A DNA stretch of 18,239 nucleotides from Candidatus Mediterraneibacter colneyensis (GTDB lineage Bacteria > Bacillota > Clostridia > Lachnospirales > Lachnospiraceae): positions 1 to 18,239 of the forward strand of contig DXEY01000137.1 of the NCBI GenBank assembly GCA_019114745.1, in the 5' to 3' direction. The stretch's first letter is position 1. Every line of letters begins with the position of its first letter. A program made the translations under genes and the position numbers. This document shows, piece by piece, positions 7,118-14,546 of this stretch. Below the pieces are notes generated by a model. The model worked only from the letters and a program-made list of their open reading frames with translations, had not been told where the DNA came from and ran no database searches.

Positions 7118-8851
7118 TCAGACATCCTTTCTCACATTATGTTCTGTTATCTCATACACCGCCGCATTTCCTGTCAGCGGATCCCGTTTCCTGTAATCAA
7201 AGAGACACAGCGTTCCTCCAATCCGCTCAAGGTGCGTCATTTTTCGCATCTGCCGCCTGTCATACCCCTCGTAACCTCTGAGGTATCTGCGCTCTGCTTC
7301 CTCCCTCTTATAGAAAGCGGCCGCCTCATCCGGGCTGACACGGCTCTCTCCCAGAAAGCCCGGACGGTTTTTCACATTATCTCTCAGATACAGGTCCAAT
7401 GTCAACCACTGTACATACTCATCCATCTGTTCTTCCGACAGGTATTCCCCGAGAAAATCCTTTAAGATTTCATATCGGGCGATCCGCGTGTGGCTCACCT
7501 GAAAAAGCCCCCGGGAATCGTAATACCGTGCCAGAGCTTCATACATGGAAAATGCATCAGGGAACGCTTCCCGGGCATGTTCCATCGTATTGTGGAACTG
7601 TCCGCTGTTGTAGTACACTTCCGTCATCTCCTCAATCTGTTTCAGGCGGATCAGGTCAGAATAAGAGAGCCATTTCGTAGAAAGCACTTCGTAGGGCGGA
7701 CGCTCCTGGTACAAAAGCCCGTACTCTTCTGTTTTCTCATGCATCAGCGATCCTTTGAGCACTTTCAGAAATCCAAGCTGGAGCTGCTGGGGCTTCATCG
7801 CATACACCCGGTTGAACGACTCGGAGAAACTTCTGTAATCTTCAAACGGAAGCCCGGCGATCAGATCCAGATGCTGGTGTACATTCCCTGCTTCCCGGAT
7901 CTCGGCTGTGACCTGCTCCACCCGCTCCAGATCCATCACCCTGCGGATCTCCCGGATCGTGCTGCTGTTCGCTGACTGCACTCCGATCTCAAGCTGGATC
8001 AGCCCGGGGCGCATACTTCGGATCAACTCCATCTCTTCCTCATTCAGGAGATCCGCCGCGATCTCAAAATGAAAGTTCGTGATCCCCCGGTCATGCTCTT
8101 TCAGATACGACCAGACAGCCATAGCGTGATCATGCCGGCAGTTAAATGTCCGGTCGACAAATTTCACCTGCGGGACTTCATGGTCGATAAAAAACTGAAG
8201 TTCTTCCTTCACAAGCTCAATATCCCGGAAACGAAGGCACTTGTCTATTGAAGAGAGACAGTAGCTGCAGGAAAAAGGGCATCCTCTGCCGGATTCATAG
8301 TAGACGATCCGGTTGCGGAAATCCCCGATTTCTTTATAAGGAAAGGGAACAGTGCTGAGATCCAGCGCCGGGCGGGACGCCGTCTCACGAATGCTCCCGT
8401 CCTTCTCCCGGTATGTGATACCCGGGATATCCAACAGACCGCCTCCCGCTCCTCCGTTTTCTTCCCTGTGATAATATTCCAGGAGTTCGAGAAATGTCTC
8501 CTCTCCCTCCCCGCGCATCACGCCGGAAATCGCCGGGTATTCCTCCAGCATATCCACCGCATTATAAGAGACTTCCGGGCCTCCCAGCCAGATCTTCGTC
8601 CGGGGCATGACCTTTGGAATCTCCCGGATGAGCTGCTCCACATAGCTGATATTCCACAGATAGCAGGAAAAACACAGCAGATCCGGCTGCTGTCTGTAGA
8701 GATCCATCAGGATCCCGTCCAGTGTCTGATTGACCGTATACTCTGCAATCTGCGTCTCCTGCCCGTGTTTCTGCGCGTACGCCCGCAGGCTGTACACCGC
8801 CAGATTGGAGTGGATGTATTTCGCATTGATCGCTGCCAGTAAGTTTTTCAT
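7118..8851 (-). CDS. B12-binding-type radical SAM protein with DUF4080-like C-terminus
   Basis: A 577-residue radical SAM enzyme. Residues 1-130 form a cobalamin-binding-like Rossmann domain (LLCFSCYLWNISYVEQLI, then IWLGGPEVSYNAVD), although no DxHxxG axial-ligand motif is visible. The radical SAM core starts near 180 with the iron-sulfur motif CPFSCSYC (Cys191, Cys195, Cys198) preceded by ESGRG, and runs to about 400 (ELEIGVQSANSSTIREI-type segment and GLPFED). The C-terminal ~170 residues (WLSYSDLIRLKQIEEMTEVYYNSG onward) fit what I know as DUF4080. Substrate is unknown for this family. The gene heads an operon with the membrane peptide, the AIR-synthase-like gene and trmL, and has its own promoter at 8894-8922. 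Confidence 0.9.
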   Translation of the reverse strand: MKNLLAAINAKYIHSNLAVYSLRAYAQKHGQETQIAEYTVNQTLDGILMDLYRQQPDLLCFSCYLWNISYVEQLIREIPKVMPRTKIWLGGPEVSYNAVDMLEEYPAISGVMRGEGEETFLELLEYYHREENGGAGGGLLDIPGITYREKDGSIRETASRPALDLSTVPFPYKEIGDFRNRIVYYESGRGCPFSCSYCLSSIDKCLRFRDIELVKEELQFFIDHEVPQVKFVDRTFNCRHDHAMAVWSYLKEHDRGITNFHFEIAADLLNEEEMELIRSMRPGLIQLEIGVQSANSSTIREIRRVMDLERVEQVTAEIREAGNVHQHLDLIAGLPFEDYRSFSESFNRVYAMKPQQLQLGFLKVLKGSLMHEKTEEYGLLYQERPPYEVLSTKWLSYSDLIRLKQIEEMTEVYYNSGQFHNTMEHAREAFPDAFSMYEALARYYDSRGLFQVSHTRIARYEILKDFLGEYLSEEQMDEYVQWLTLDLYLRDNVKNRPGFLGESRVSPDEAAAFYKREEAERRYLRGYEGYDRRQMRKMTHLERIGGTLCLFDYRKRDPLTGNAAVYEITEHNVRKDV

Positions 8852-8893
8852 CTGAGCGCTCCGTTTCGTTTTGATATTAATCAGTGCCGGTAT

Positions 8894-8922
8894 ATTCTAA
8901 CATTATTTGAATATTTCGGCAA
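8894..8922 (-). promoter_or_regulatory. Promoter of the radical SAM - trmL operon
   Basis: Minus-strand TTGCCG (8917-8922) and TAGAAT (8894-8899) are separated by 17 bases, predicting a start near 8887 and a leader of about 36 bases. It is divergent from the SRP RNA promoter at 8942-8970, so the two promoters lie back to back with about 20 bases between their -35 boxes. Confidence 0.6.
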
Positions 8923-8941
8923 TTTGTTTTCCGCCCATCCA

Positions 8942-8970
8942 TTGACATTTCCACAAAAAACATGTAAACT
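8942..8970 (+). promoter_or_regulatory. Promoter of the SRP RNA gene
   Basis: A perfect TTGACA (8942-8947) is followed after 17 bases by TAAACT (8965-8970). The predicted start, about 8977, coincides with the first base of the terminal CGTGCA stem of the RNA. Confidence 0.75.
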
Positions 8971-8976
8971 AAAGAC

Positions 8977-9240
8977 TCGTGCAGCCGGGGTGTTAGCGGT
9001 ACCTTGTACCTGCAATCCGCTATAGCAGGGGTGATATTGCGCAGAGGGCGGCAGTCTGCAGAGCTGCCCCCGGTAAGTGACGTTGATGTCCGGGTCTCAC
9101 GCGACGGAAACCTGTGAACCGTGTCAGGCCGGGAACGGAGCAGCACTAAGCAGGAGCTTCCGGGTGCCGTGAGGGTGCCTGGACTGAGTTAACTGCCGGG
9201 GTAACGTCTGTGGATCAAGTCCGAAGCGCAATGCACGAAA
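8977..9240 (+). ncRNA. ffs: Signal recognition particle RNA, large bacterial type
   Basis: The 7SL-like RNA of the signal recognition particle binds Ffh and targets membrane proteins to the translocon. The Ffh-binding helix 8 is clear: GTCAGG at 9123-9128, a CCG/CGG stem closed by the GGAA tetraloop (9132-9135), then AGCAGC. The flanking helix is the typical TCACGCGACGGAAACCTGTG region at 9098-9117. The 5' part (GGGGTGTTAGCGGTACC) is an Alu domain, so this is the ~265-base Gram-positive form, not the 4.5S form. The ends pair (CGTGCA 8978-8983 with TGCACG 9232-9237), which sets the limits within a few bases. It has its own promoter and terminator. Confidence 0.95.
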
Positions 9241-9251
9241 AAAGAGTATAT

Positions 9252-9290
9252 AAGGGCTGTGCGGATCTTTACGCACAGCCCTTTTCTTTG
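9252..9290 (+). terminator. Intrinsic terminator of the SRP RNA
   Basis: A perfect 12-bp stem AAGGGCTGTGCG / CGCACAGCCCTT (9252-9263, 9272-9283) with an 8-base loop runs into TTTTCTTTG. The stem is symmetrical and the minus side carries a T-run slightly further out (ATATACTCTTTTTT), so it may also stop tadA transcripts coming from the other side; that is inference. Confidence 0.93.
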
Positions 9291-9299
9291 TAGTTCCGG

Positions 9300-9827
9300 T
9301 CATTTCCGAACATCCTCAGCCGTCTTTTTCTTCATCTTTTTTTCTCTCAGTTCTTTGAAAAATCCTGTCATAAGCGCACTGCACTCATCCCCCAGCACGC
9401 CTGTCGTAACCGACGCCTGATGATTAAATGCTTTCACATCCAGCAGATTTAAAACCGACCCCGCGCATCCCGCTTTCGGATTCATACAGCCGACCACTAC
9501 CCGTGGAATCCGCGACTGTACGACAGCCCCGGCGCACATCTGGCACGGTTCCAGCGTTACATACAGAGTACATTCCTCGAGACGCCAGTCCCCAAGCTTT
9601 TTCGCCGCTTTCCGGATTGCTGTGATCTCCGCATGAGCAAGAGGGCTTTTATCTGTATTTCTCCGATTATACCCCCGGGCAATGACCTTCCCGTCACAGA
9701 CAATTACGCAGCCGATGGGAGTCTCATTTAAGGCATATGCCTTTTTTGCCTGCCTGATTGCCTCCCGCATAAATTTTTCATCTGTTTTCTTCTGTCTTTC
9801 ACAGACATCTGTTTTTTCAGAAGCCAT
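9300..9827 (-). CDS. tadA: tRNA-specific adenosine deaminase TadA
   Basis: TadA deaminates A34 to inosine in tRNA-Arg(ACG), allowing one tRNA to read several codons. The 175-residue product is slightly longer than usual because of a charged N-terminal stretch of ~18 residues and a Lys-rich tail. Zinc ligands and the catalytic Glu are visible: His65-Ala-Glu67 in LAHAEITA, and Cys95 and Cys98 in TLEPCQMCAGA. The ATG at 9827 has AAAGGA 5 bases upstream, which supports the long start over an internal Met at residue 20. It converges with the SRP RNA, keeping the tadA-SRP RNA neighbourhood of other Firmicutes but in a different orientation. Confidence 0.95.
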   Translation of the reverse strand: MASEKTDVCERQKKTDEKFMREAIRQAKKAYALNETPIGCVIVCDGKVIARGYNRRNTDKSPLAHAEITAIRKAAKKLGDWRLEECTLYVTLEPCQMCAGAVVQSRIPRVVVGCMNPKAGCAGSVLNLLDVKAFNHQASVTTGVLGDECSALMTGFFKELREKKMKKKTAEDVRK

Positions 9828-9920
9828 GGATTTCCTTTCTTTTCTTCCTCATCCCTCTGTTCTTTTTTCTGTTTTTCCTGAATAAACTAAACTGAAAAGA
9901 GACAAGACCAGAGGTAACCT

Positions 9921-10787
9921 ATGAATCCCGGTACTTATTATCTATATGAATACAATGCTTCCAAACGCCGGCGCAACGTCGGTTTTATCAAAGTCACGCG
10001 CCGTTATCAGTCCTGCATCTTCCAGATACACGCTCGGGGAATCCCCGCCGACGACGGAACTCCCCTTTCATTTTCAGTGTTTTGCCACGAACAGGATATG
10101 TTCCTTCGCTCGCAGGCCGCCCTCCTCACCTGTTACAGGAGAGGAATCTCTGCCCGTCTCTCTGTTCCCGAAAGAGAGTTCCCGCAGGGGCGTCCCCTCG
10201 AGCAGATCGACGGATTTCTCATAATGCTTCCACAGCAGGAGACGAACCTCTTCTGGATGGCATCCGCCTGTTTCTTTGAAATCACACCGGAAATGCTGAA
10301 AGAGCCGGAATCTGGGGCTGAACCGCCTGAAGCGGAAGAAGAGCCTGCCGTTTCCGAAACTCCGCAGCAGGAAGAAGAACCCGTCGTTCCCGAAACCCCG
10401 CAGCAGGAGACTGACACCGTTCTCCAGACTTCAGAAGCCTCCCCCGAAGTACAGGCAAAAAAAATCCGGCGAAGCGACCTTTCCCTGCTTCCGGGGAAAT
10501 TCTGGCCGCTCGCCAACAACAGCTTTCTCCTTCACGGATACCACAATTATAATCATCTGCTCCTCCTCGAAGAAGCAGGCCGCCTGTGGCTCGGAGTTCC
10601 CGGCATATATGATCCCAGAGAAGCGCGTGCCGCCGACCTGTTCGGATTCCCGAAATTTACCAGAGAAGGTGCAGCCCTCATAGATCTGGACAAAGAAGAG
10701 CGCAGCCAGAGTCCTGATTTCGGGCACTGGTGCCGGTGTGTGGGAACTTCCCGCAATGCCTGCGATGACCGGGAGAGACTCAGATAA
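9921..10787 (+). CDS. Unknown protein with conserved C-terminal domain (DUF6128-like) and Pro/Glu linker
   Basis: A 288-residue soluble protein without signal peptide. Residues 1-120 form a beta-rich domain (YYLYEYNASKRRRNVGFIKV). A Glu/Pro/Gln linker follows (about 125-185), with two near-identical copies of EEEPxVxETPQQ. The C-terminal part (RRSDLSLLPGKFWPLANNSF, then HNYNHLLLLEE and LWLGVPGIYDPREARAADLFGFP) is a short domain that I associate, from memory, with DUF6128 of Lachnospiraceae. Function is unknown; the domain plus flexible linker suggests a scaffold or binding role. GAGGT is 5 bases before the ATG. The 93-base pyrimidine-rich gap to divergent tadA shows no convincing promoter. 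The 3' end overlaps the convergent dgt gene by 8 bases. Confidence 0.8.
   Translation: MNPGTYYLYEYNASKRRRNVGFIKVTRRYQSCIFQIHARGIPADDGTPLSFSVFCHEQDMFLRSQAALLTCYRRGISARLSVPEREFPQGRPLEQIDGFLIMLPQQETNLFWMASACFFEITPEMLKEPESGAEPPEAEEEPAVSETPQQEEEPVVPETPQQETDTVLQTSEASPEVQAKKIRRSDLSLLPGKFWPLANNSFLLHGYHNYNHLLLLEEAGRLWLGVPGIYDPREARAADLFGFPKFTREGAALIDLDKEERSQSPDFGHWCRCVGTSRNACDDRERLR
10335..10406 (+). repeat. In-frame 36-bp tandem duplication coding EEEPxVxETPQQ
   Basis: Two 36-base units, 10335-10370 and 10371-10406, encode EEEPAVSETPQQ and EEEPVVPETPQQ in the acidic linker of the unknown protein. Most differences are at third codon positions, so the duplication is old enough to have drifted while the peptide was kept. 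Such linkers often vary in copy number among strains. Confidence 0.85.
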
Positions 10788-12186
10788 TCCCGTTCATCTC
10801 CTGGTAAATGCGTTTTGCATAACTGTCAGTCATACCGCACACATAGTCGGTCACAAGAAGGAGGCGGAGATACAGCTTCTCCGCTTCATCTTTTCCCTGC
10901 GCCTGAAGCCGGTATGCATTTTTGTAATTATCTGAAATAAAAGAGACCACCCTTTTATCTATCGTATCCTGCTTCCTTCCGGTATCATAGTAGAGTACGG
11001 CTCTGACCAGCTTATCCATCAGCGTATCCAGGATTGCCGACTCTGCCACTTCCATCTTGTAGATCGCCATGGAGGAAAACACATGCCTTTCCGCCATATC
11101 GCCCAGCAGGTCCATCAGTTTTTCCCCGAACGTGTCGTAAAAGAGATCATGTCTGTATGTTCCATCCATGATACTGTCATAATTCGATGTAAATCCAAAC
11201 GTTGCACAGCTGATCAGAAATCCCTGAGCGCTGATGATCCAGTTCTTCACAGCGTAGGACTCCGGATTGCTGACCTTTTTCTCCAGTCCGCGCCTGTAGA
11301 GCTGATTCAGCTTTTCCAGCGGCTTAAACGGGCACTCCGTCTGCTGCCTTTCCAGGGGCGCCAGTTCTCTCTGCAGAGTATAGTATGTGACAAATCCTTT
11401 CACAAATGCATCTTCAATGTCTGCAGTCTTATAAGCAAGATCATCTGCCGCCTCAAGTATATACGTCAGGGGATGCCTGCTATTCCCTGCCCCCGTCGCT
11501 TCGGTCACACGATGAAAGATCTCTTCATCAGCCAGATAATATCCCATCTTTTTCTCTTTGATATCTCCGCTCTTATCATGGATCCCGGTAGATGACACCG
11601 GATATTTGATGATCGTATTAAGCAGCGCGTAAGTCAGGTTCATGCCGTGTTCATCTACAAGATAATGCAGGCGCGTTACCAGCCGGAGCGCCTGGGCGTT
11701 TCCTTCAAAATGGTAAAGATCCTGTTTCATCTGTTCGCTCAGCATGTCCGCTGCGCTGCGCCCGTCAAAAACCAGACTGGGAAGATTTTTCATAAACCAT
11801 TCCCTGATCGCAATCTCCCCGAAATGTCCGAAAGGCGGATTTCCGATATCATGGATCAGACCCGCGCATTCCAGGATATGGGAGATATCCTCTTTCATCT
11901 GCGGAGTAAATCCTGAATTTTTTCGGAATTTCAATATATTTTCACCGATATTCTGTCCCAGTGATTTCCCAAGAGAGGAAACTTCCAGCGAATGGGTCAG
12001 TCTCGTCCGTATAAAATCGCTCTTATCCAGCGGAAACACCTGGGTCTTATCCTGCAGCCGGCGAAACGATGCGCTTCCGATAATCCTGTGGTAATCTTTC
12101 TCAAACTCGCTCCTGAGGTCAGAGGATCTCGACCTGCCCGGAGTTTCCCTCTCGCGCTCTGCCGAAAGCAGCTTCCTCCATTCCAT
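10780..12186 (-). CDS. dgt: Deoxyguanosinetriphosphate triphosphohydrolase (dGTPase-like)
   Basis: An HD-domain enzyme that cuts dNTPs to nucleoside and tripolyphosphate, controlling nucleotide pools. The 468 residues fit the family. The metal site is visible: His65 in RTRLTHSLEVS, His112-Asp113 in GLIHDIGNPPFGHFGE, His121, and the later Asp in AADDLAYKTADIEDA. The N-terminal RSEFEKDYHRIIGSASFRRL with the Gln-rich QDKTQVFPL is the standard nucleotide entry segment. AGAGGA lies 5 bases before the ATG. It is the last gene of the operon, 18 bases after the HTH gene. Substrate preference among dNTPs cannot be read from the sequence. Confidence 0.95.
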   Translation of the reverse strand: MEWRKLLSAERERETPGRSRSSDLRSEFEKDYHRIIGSASFRRLQDKTQVFPLDKSDFIRTRLTHSLEVSSLGKSLGQNIGENILKFRKNSGFTPQMKEDISHILECAGLIHDIGNPPFGHFGEIAIREWFMKNLPSLVFDGRSAADMLSEQMKQDLYHFEGNAQALRLVTRLHYLVDEHGMNLTYALLNTIIKYPVSSTGIHDKSGDIKEKKMGYYLADEEIFHRVTEATGAGNSRHPLTYILEAADDLAYKTADIEDAFVKGFVTYYTLQRELAPLERQQTECPFKPLEKLNQLYRRGLEKKVSNPESYAVKNWIISAQGFLISCATFGFTSNYDSIMDGTYRHDLFYDTFGEKLMDLLGDMAERHVFSSMAIYKMEVAESAILDTLMDKLVRAVLYYDTGRKQDTIDKRVVSFISDNYKNAYRLQAQGKDEAEKLYLRLLLVTDYVCGMTDSYAKRIYQEMNGII

Positions 12187-12204
12187 CAGTATCCTCTCCC
12201 TTCG

Positions 12205-13056
12205 TCAGTCCAGATAGATCGGCGGTTCGTACGCTTTTCCGAGCAATGCTTTTTTTCGCTCCTGAAGTCCGAGGAACGCCCACTCTGTCATATCAGTCCA
12301 CTTGTGGATCGTGCGGTCATACACCTGAACATATCCGATCCGCGTCGGATGCATCCGCACGCTGTTGGACTGATATTCCCGTCCGGTATACGGGTTCACT
12401 TCGCCGACTTCCTGATCCTCCTGCACATCGTTGTGCGAGATCACCGGTTCAAAGTCGTCATTTTCCACATCCTTTGCCGGCTCCGTTTTCTGCTCTGTCA
12501 GCTCCGCCTCCGGTTCGGCCGCAGGCGCCGCCTCTTCTGTATCCGCATATGCGGTCTTTACTTCCTCCTGCTTTCTGCGGCGGAAGATCCCGCCTGTATG
12601 GAGACGCTCTTTCTTCGGTTTCTCAAGTTCCTTCTTGATCTCTTCTACCGGTTCGCCTGCACGGGCGTTCTCCTCCAGAGCTTCAAGCTCCTTATGGATT
12701 TCATACAGTTCGCCGATCGTCATATCCCGCTCGTCCTGACTGACAGCAGATTCTTCAGCAGCCTTTTTCTCCACCGCCTCTGTCCGGGCGATCGCCGCCT
12801 GCTCCAGGGCGGCCGTACTCCTTGGCTGGATCTGCACCTCAGACATAATGCTCAAATGAAACGGACAGTCAAGGATCTGTGCGATCATACGCATGTCCTG
12901 CTCCTGGAAATTATCCCTGCCGAGCCGCTGGGTAAGATTCTGTCTCGACATCTTCCTGCCCGTCTTCGTCTCGATCAGTTCTGCAAGCTGCTTGATCGTC
13001 ATTCCTTTTCTTCCGAGAATGATCTTCACCTGTTCGCCAAACGTTAAGTCTTCCAT
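12205..13056 (-). CDS. HTH-domain protein with long acidic linker, function unknown
   Basis: A 283-residue protein. Residues 1-70 form an Xre-like helix-turn-helix (FGEQVKIILGRKGMTIKQLA, then SRQNLTQRLGRDNF), suggesting DNA binding. Residues about 85-215 are a low-complexity Glu/Lys/Ala-rich stretch, part likely coiled coil, with KKELEKPKKERLHTGGIFRRR in the middle. A C-terminal block of about 45 residues (IGYVQVYDRTIHKWTDMTEW, then AFLGLQERKKALLGK, ending EPPIYLD) looks folded and is the most distinctive part; I do not know the family. A strong AAGGAGGA site lies 5 bases before the ATG. It sits 39 bases after the VanY-like gene and 18 before dgt, without a terminator in between. Confidence 0.75.
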   Translation of the reverse strand: MEDLTFGEQVKIILGRKGMTIKQLAELIETKTGRKMSRQNLTQRLGRDNFQEQDMRMIAQILDCPFHLSIMSEVQIQPRSTAALEQAAIARTEAVEKKAAEESAVSQDERDMTIGELYEIHKELEALEENARAGEPVEEIKKELEKPKKERLHTGGIFRRRKQEEVKTAYADTEEAAPAAEPEAELTEQKTEPAKDVENDDFEPVISHNDVQEDQEVGEVNPYTGREYQSNSVRMHPTRIGYVQVYDRTIHKWTDMTEWAFLGLQERKKALLGKAYEPPIYLD

Positions 13057-13095
13057 TGTCTTCCTCCTTATGTATTTTTATCTTCCCCTCTATTG

Positions 13096-13920
13096 TTAAT
13101 TTACCTTGTCTTCTCCAAGATATTCCTCCAGGGTAATTCCCTTCTCTGTGATCGCCTTTGCCACGGTTTTTCCGACATAGCGGTAATGCCACGGCTCATA
13201 GATGATCCCTGTGATATCGGATTTTTCCGGCGGATACCTGAGGATAAACCCATACTCCCAGCAGTGTGCCATGAGCCACTGCTGTTCGGCCGTATCACCC
13301 TGGCGCTCATCCAGCTCGTCATACTGTGTGGAAATAATGTCGACTGCAAGCCCTGTCGCATGTTCACTCGTCCCGGGAAGCGCCACCTGTACGCTCGTCT
13401 CCCGGTATGCCTGCAGCGGAGTCATCCCCTGATTCAGACGGTTCTGCATTGACGCATTAAACGTCTCGGTCTGCTGGTCATAAGAACGGTATGCCGAGGT
13501 GACATACATACTCAGCCCCTGCGCCGCCCCGTCCTGCATCATCTGCTGCAAGTCTGCGGCGATCCTGCCGTCCACCATGCACCCATCCGAAATTGTCGTC
13601 AGGCTTTCCGGCACATAGGATGCATCCAGCGGATGAGCTTCATTGACCAGGATCATCGCCCACGCATCCGAATCACCTGCCAGCGTCTCCGTATTATCTT
13701 CGACCGCCCTGTATTTATCCAGTTCTTCGCTGAGCTGTGCATTTTCTTCTGCCAGCTCGGTTTTTTCAGCGGCATAGTCCGCCTCTTTATCTGACAGTAC
13801 CCCGCCGGCACACAGTACGGTGAGCAGCACCCCTGCGGTAAGGCCCGCGACGCCTCCTGCGGCGAGCCCGGCTGCATTTCTCTTAGCCCATCGTTTATTT
13901 AAAATGTTTGTTAATTTCAT
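13096..13920 (-). CDS. VanY-like D-alanyl-D-alanine carboxypeptidase (M15 family), membrane-anchored
   Basis: A zinc peptidase that trims the terminal D-Ala from peptidoglycan precursors or cross-bridges at the cell surface. The 274 residues begin with a basic segment and one transmembrane helix (about 17-42), then a short coiled coil (about 45-72), and a catalytic domain. Motifs: SAYRSYDQQ at 142-150, His187 and Asp194 in PGTSEHATGLAVDI, and Glu242 and His245 in YEPWHYRYVG, the complete zinc and catalytic set of M15B enzymes. The ATG overlaps the stop of the phosphopantetheinyl transferase gene by 4 bases. There is no vanR/vanS or van ligase nearby, so this is more likely wall maintenance than glycopeptide resistance. 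Confidence 0.92.
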   Translation of the reverse strand: MKLTNILNKRWAKRNAAGLAAGGVAGLTAGVLLTVLCAGGVLSDKEADYAAEKTELAEENAQLSEELDKYRAVEDNTETLAGDSDAWAMILVNEAHPLDASYVPESLTTISDGCMVDGRIAADLQQMMQDGAAQGLSMYVTSAYRSYDQQTETFNASMQNRLNQGMTPLQAYRETSVQVALPGTSEHATGLAVDIISTQYDELDERQGDTAEQQWLMAHCWEYGFILRYPPEKSDITGIIYEPWHYRYVGKTVAKAITEKGITLEEYLGEDKVN

Positions 13921-14543
13921 AAAATCAGCTCCGTATGAAGCTCCGTGTCGATCTCCCCGTCCGTAGCGCAGACCGCCATCCGATACGGCAGATCCTTCCG
14001 CTGATATTCCCGGTAATAATATTTTTCCGGGAACTCTCCGGGCTGCCTGATAAGAACCGGCGGATCTCCCATTTGAATACAGAACTGGTCTGCCGGAAGC
14101 GCCATGCCTTTCCCTGTAGCTTTCATAAAGCTTTCCTTCAGCACCCAGTACCGGTAGAATAACTCTGTCCTTTTTTCTTCCGAATGTTCATCAAGGATCG
14201 TACGGTATTCTTCTCTGCAAAAATATTTCTCGGCGATCTTCAGTCTGAGCCCGCCGAGTTGTTCCACATCGCACCCGACCTTCACCCGGGTGCCGTCTAT
14301 ATTCGCCGCGCACATGACCACAGTTCCGGAATGTGACAGATTGAACGCGGCGTCCTCAGAAAGCCCGTATTTCTCCCTGAGCTTCTGCCACAGGATCCAC
14401 ACCCCGACGCTCTGCGCCTTCATCTGCACAAGCCGCAGTTTATCTGCCTTGTTCTTACGGAAATCCGGCAGCATCTCATAGTATTTTTCATAACATCTTT
14501 TTTCGCAAAGCTGCGAAACATCCGCGATCCACGCCTTAACCAT
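13917..14543 (-). CDS. 4'-phosphopantetheinyl transferase (Sfp-like superfamily)
   Basis: Moves the phosphopantetheine arm from coenzyme A to a serine of a carrier protein. At 208 residues it is of the long, Sfp/Gsp-like type rather than the ~120-residue AcpS type. Motifs: FNLSHSG at 67-73, the Mg-binding GCDVEQ with Asp92 and Glu94, and WVLKESFMKATGKG at 133-146 with Glu137, Lys141 and Lys145. No carrier protein, fatty acid, polyketide or peptide synthetase gene is in the window, so the client is unknown. It lies 3 bases after the GGDEF-EAL gene and overlaps the VanY-like gene by 4 bases, so its expression is tied to both. Confidence 0.93.
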   Translation of the reverse strand: MVKAWIADVSQLCEKRCYEKYYEMLPDFRKNKADKLRLVQMKAQSVGVWILWQKLREKYGLSEDAAFNLSHSGTVVMCAANIDGTRVKVGCDVEQLGGLRLKIAEKYFCREEYRTILDEHSEEKRTELFYRYWVLKESFMKATGKGMALPADQFCIQMGDPPVLIRQPGEFPEKYYYREYQRKDLPYRMAVCATDGEIDTELHTELIL

Positions 14544-14546
14544 CTT

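Noticed and set aside
8877..9146. 89-residue minus-strand ORF over the SRP RNA
   Set aside because: The region is explained by the SRP RNA and two promoters; the ORF has no ribosome site or family resemblance.
11992..13047. 351-residue plus-strand ORF across dgt and the HTH gene
   Set aside because: It spans the junction of two well-supported minus-strand genes and has odd Arg/Leu/Phe composition typical of a shadow frame.
13096..13920. Glycopeptide resistance (van) locus
   Set aside because: Only a VanY-like carboxypeptidase is present; no vanH, ligase, vanX or two-component genes are nearby, and this enzyme family is common in wall maintenance.
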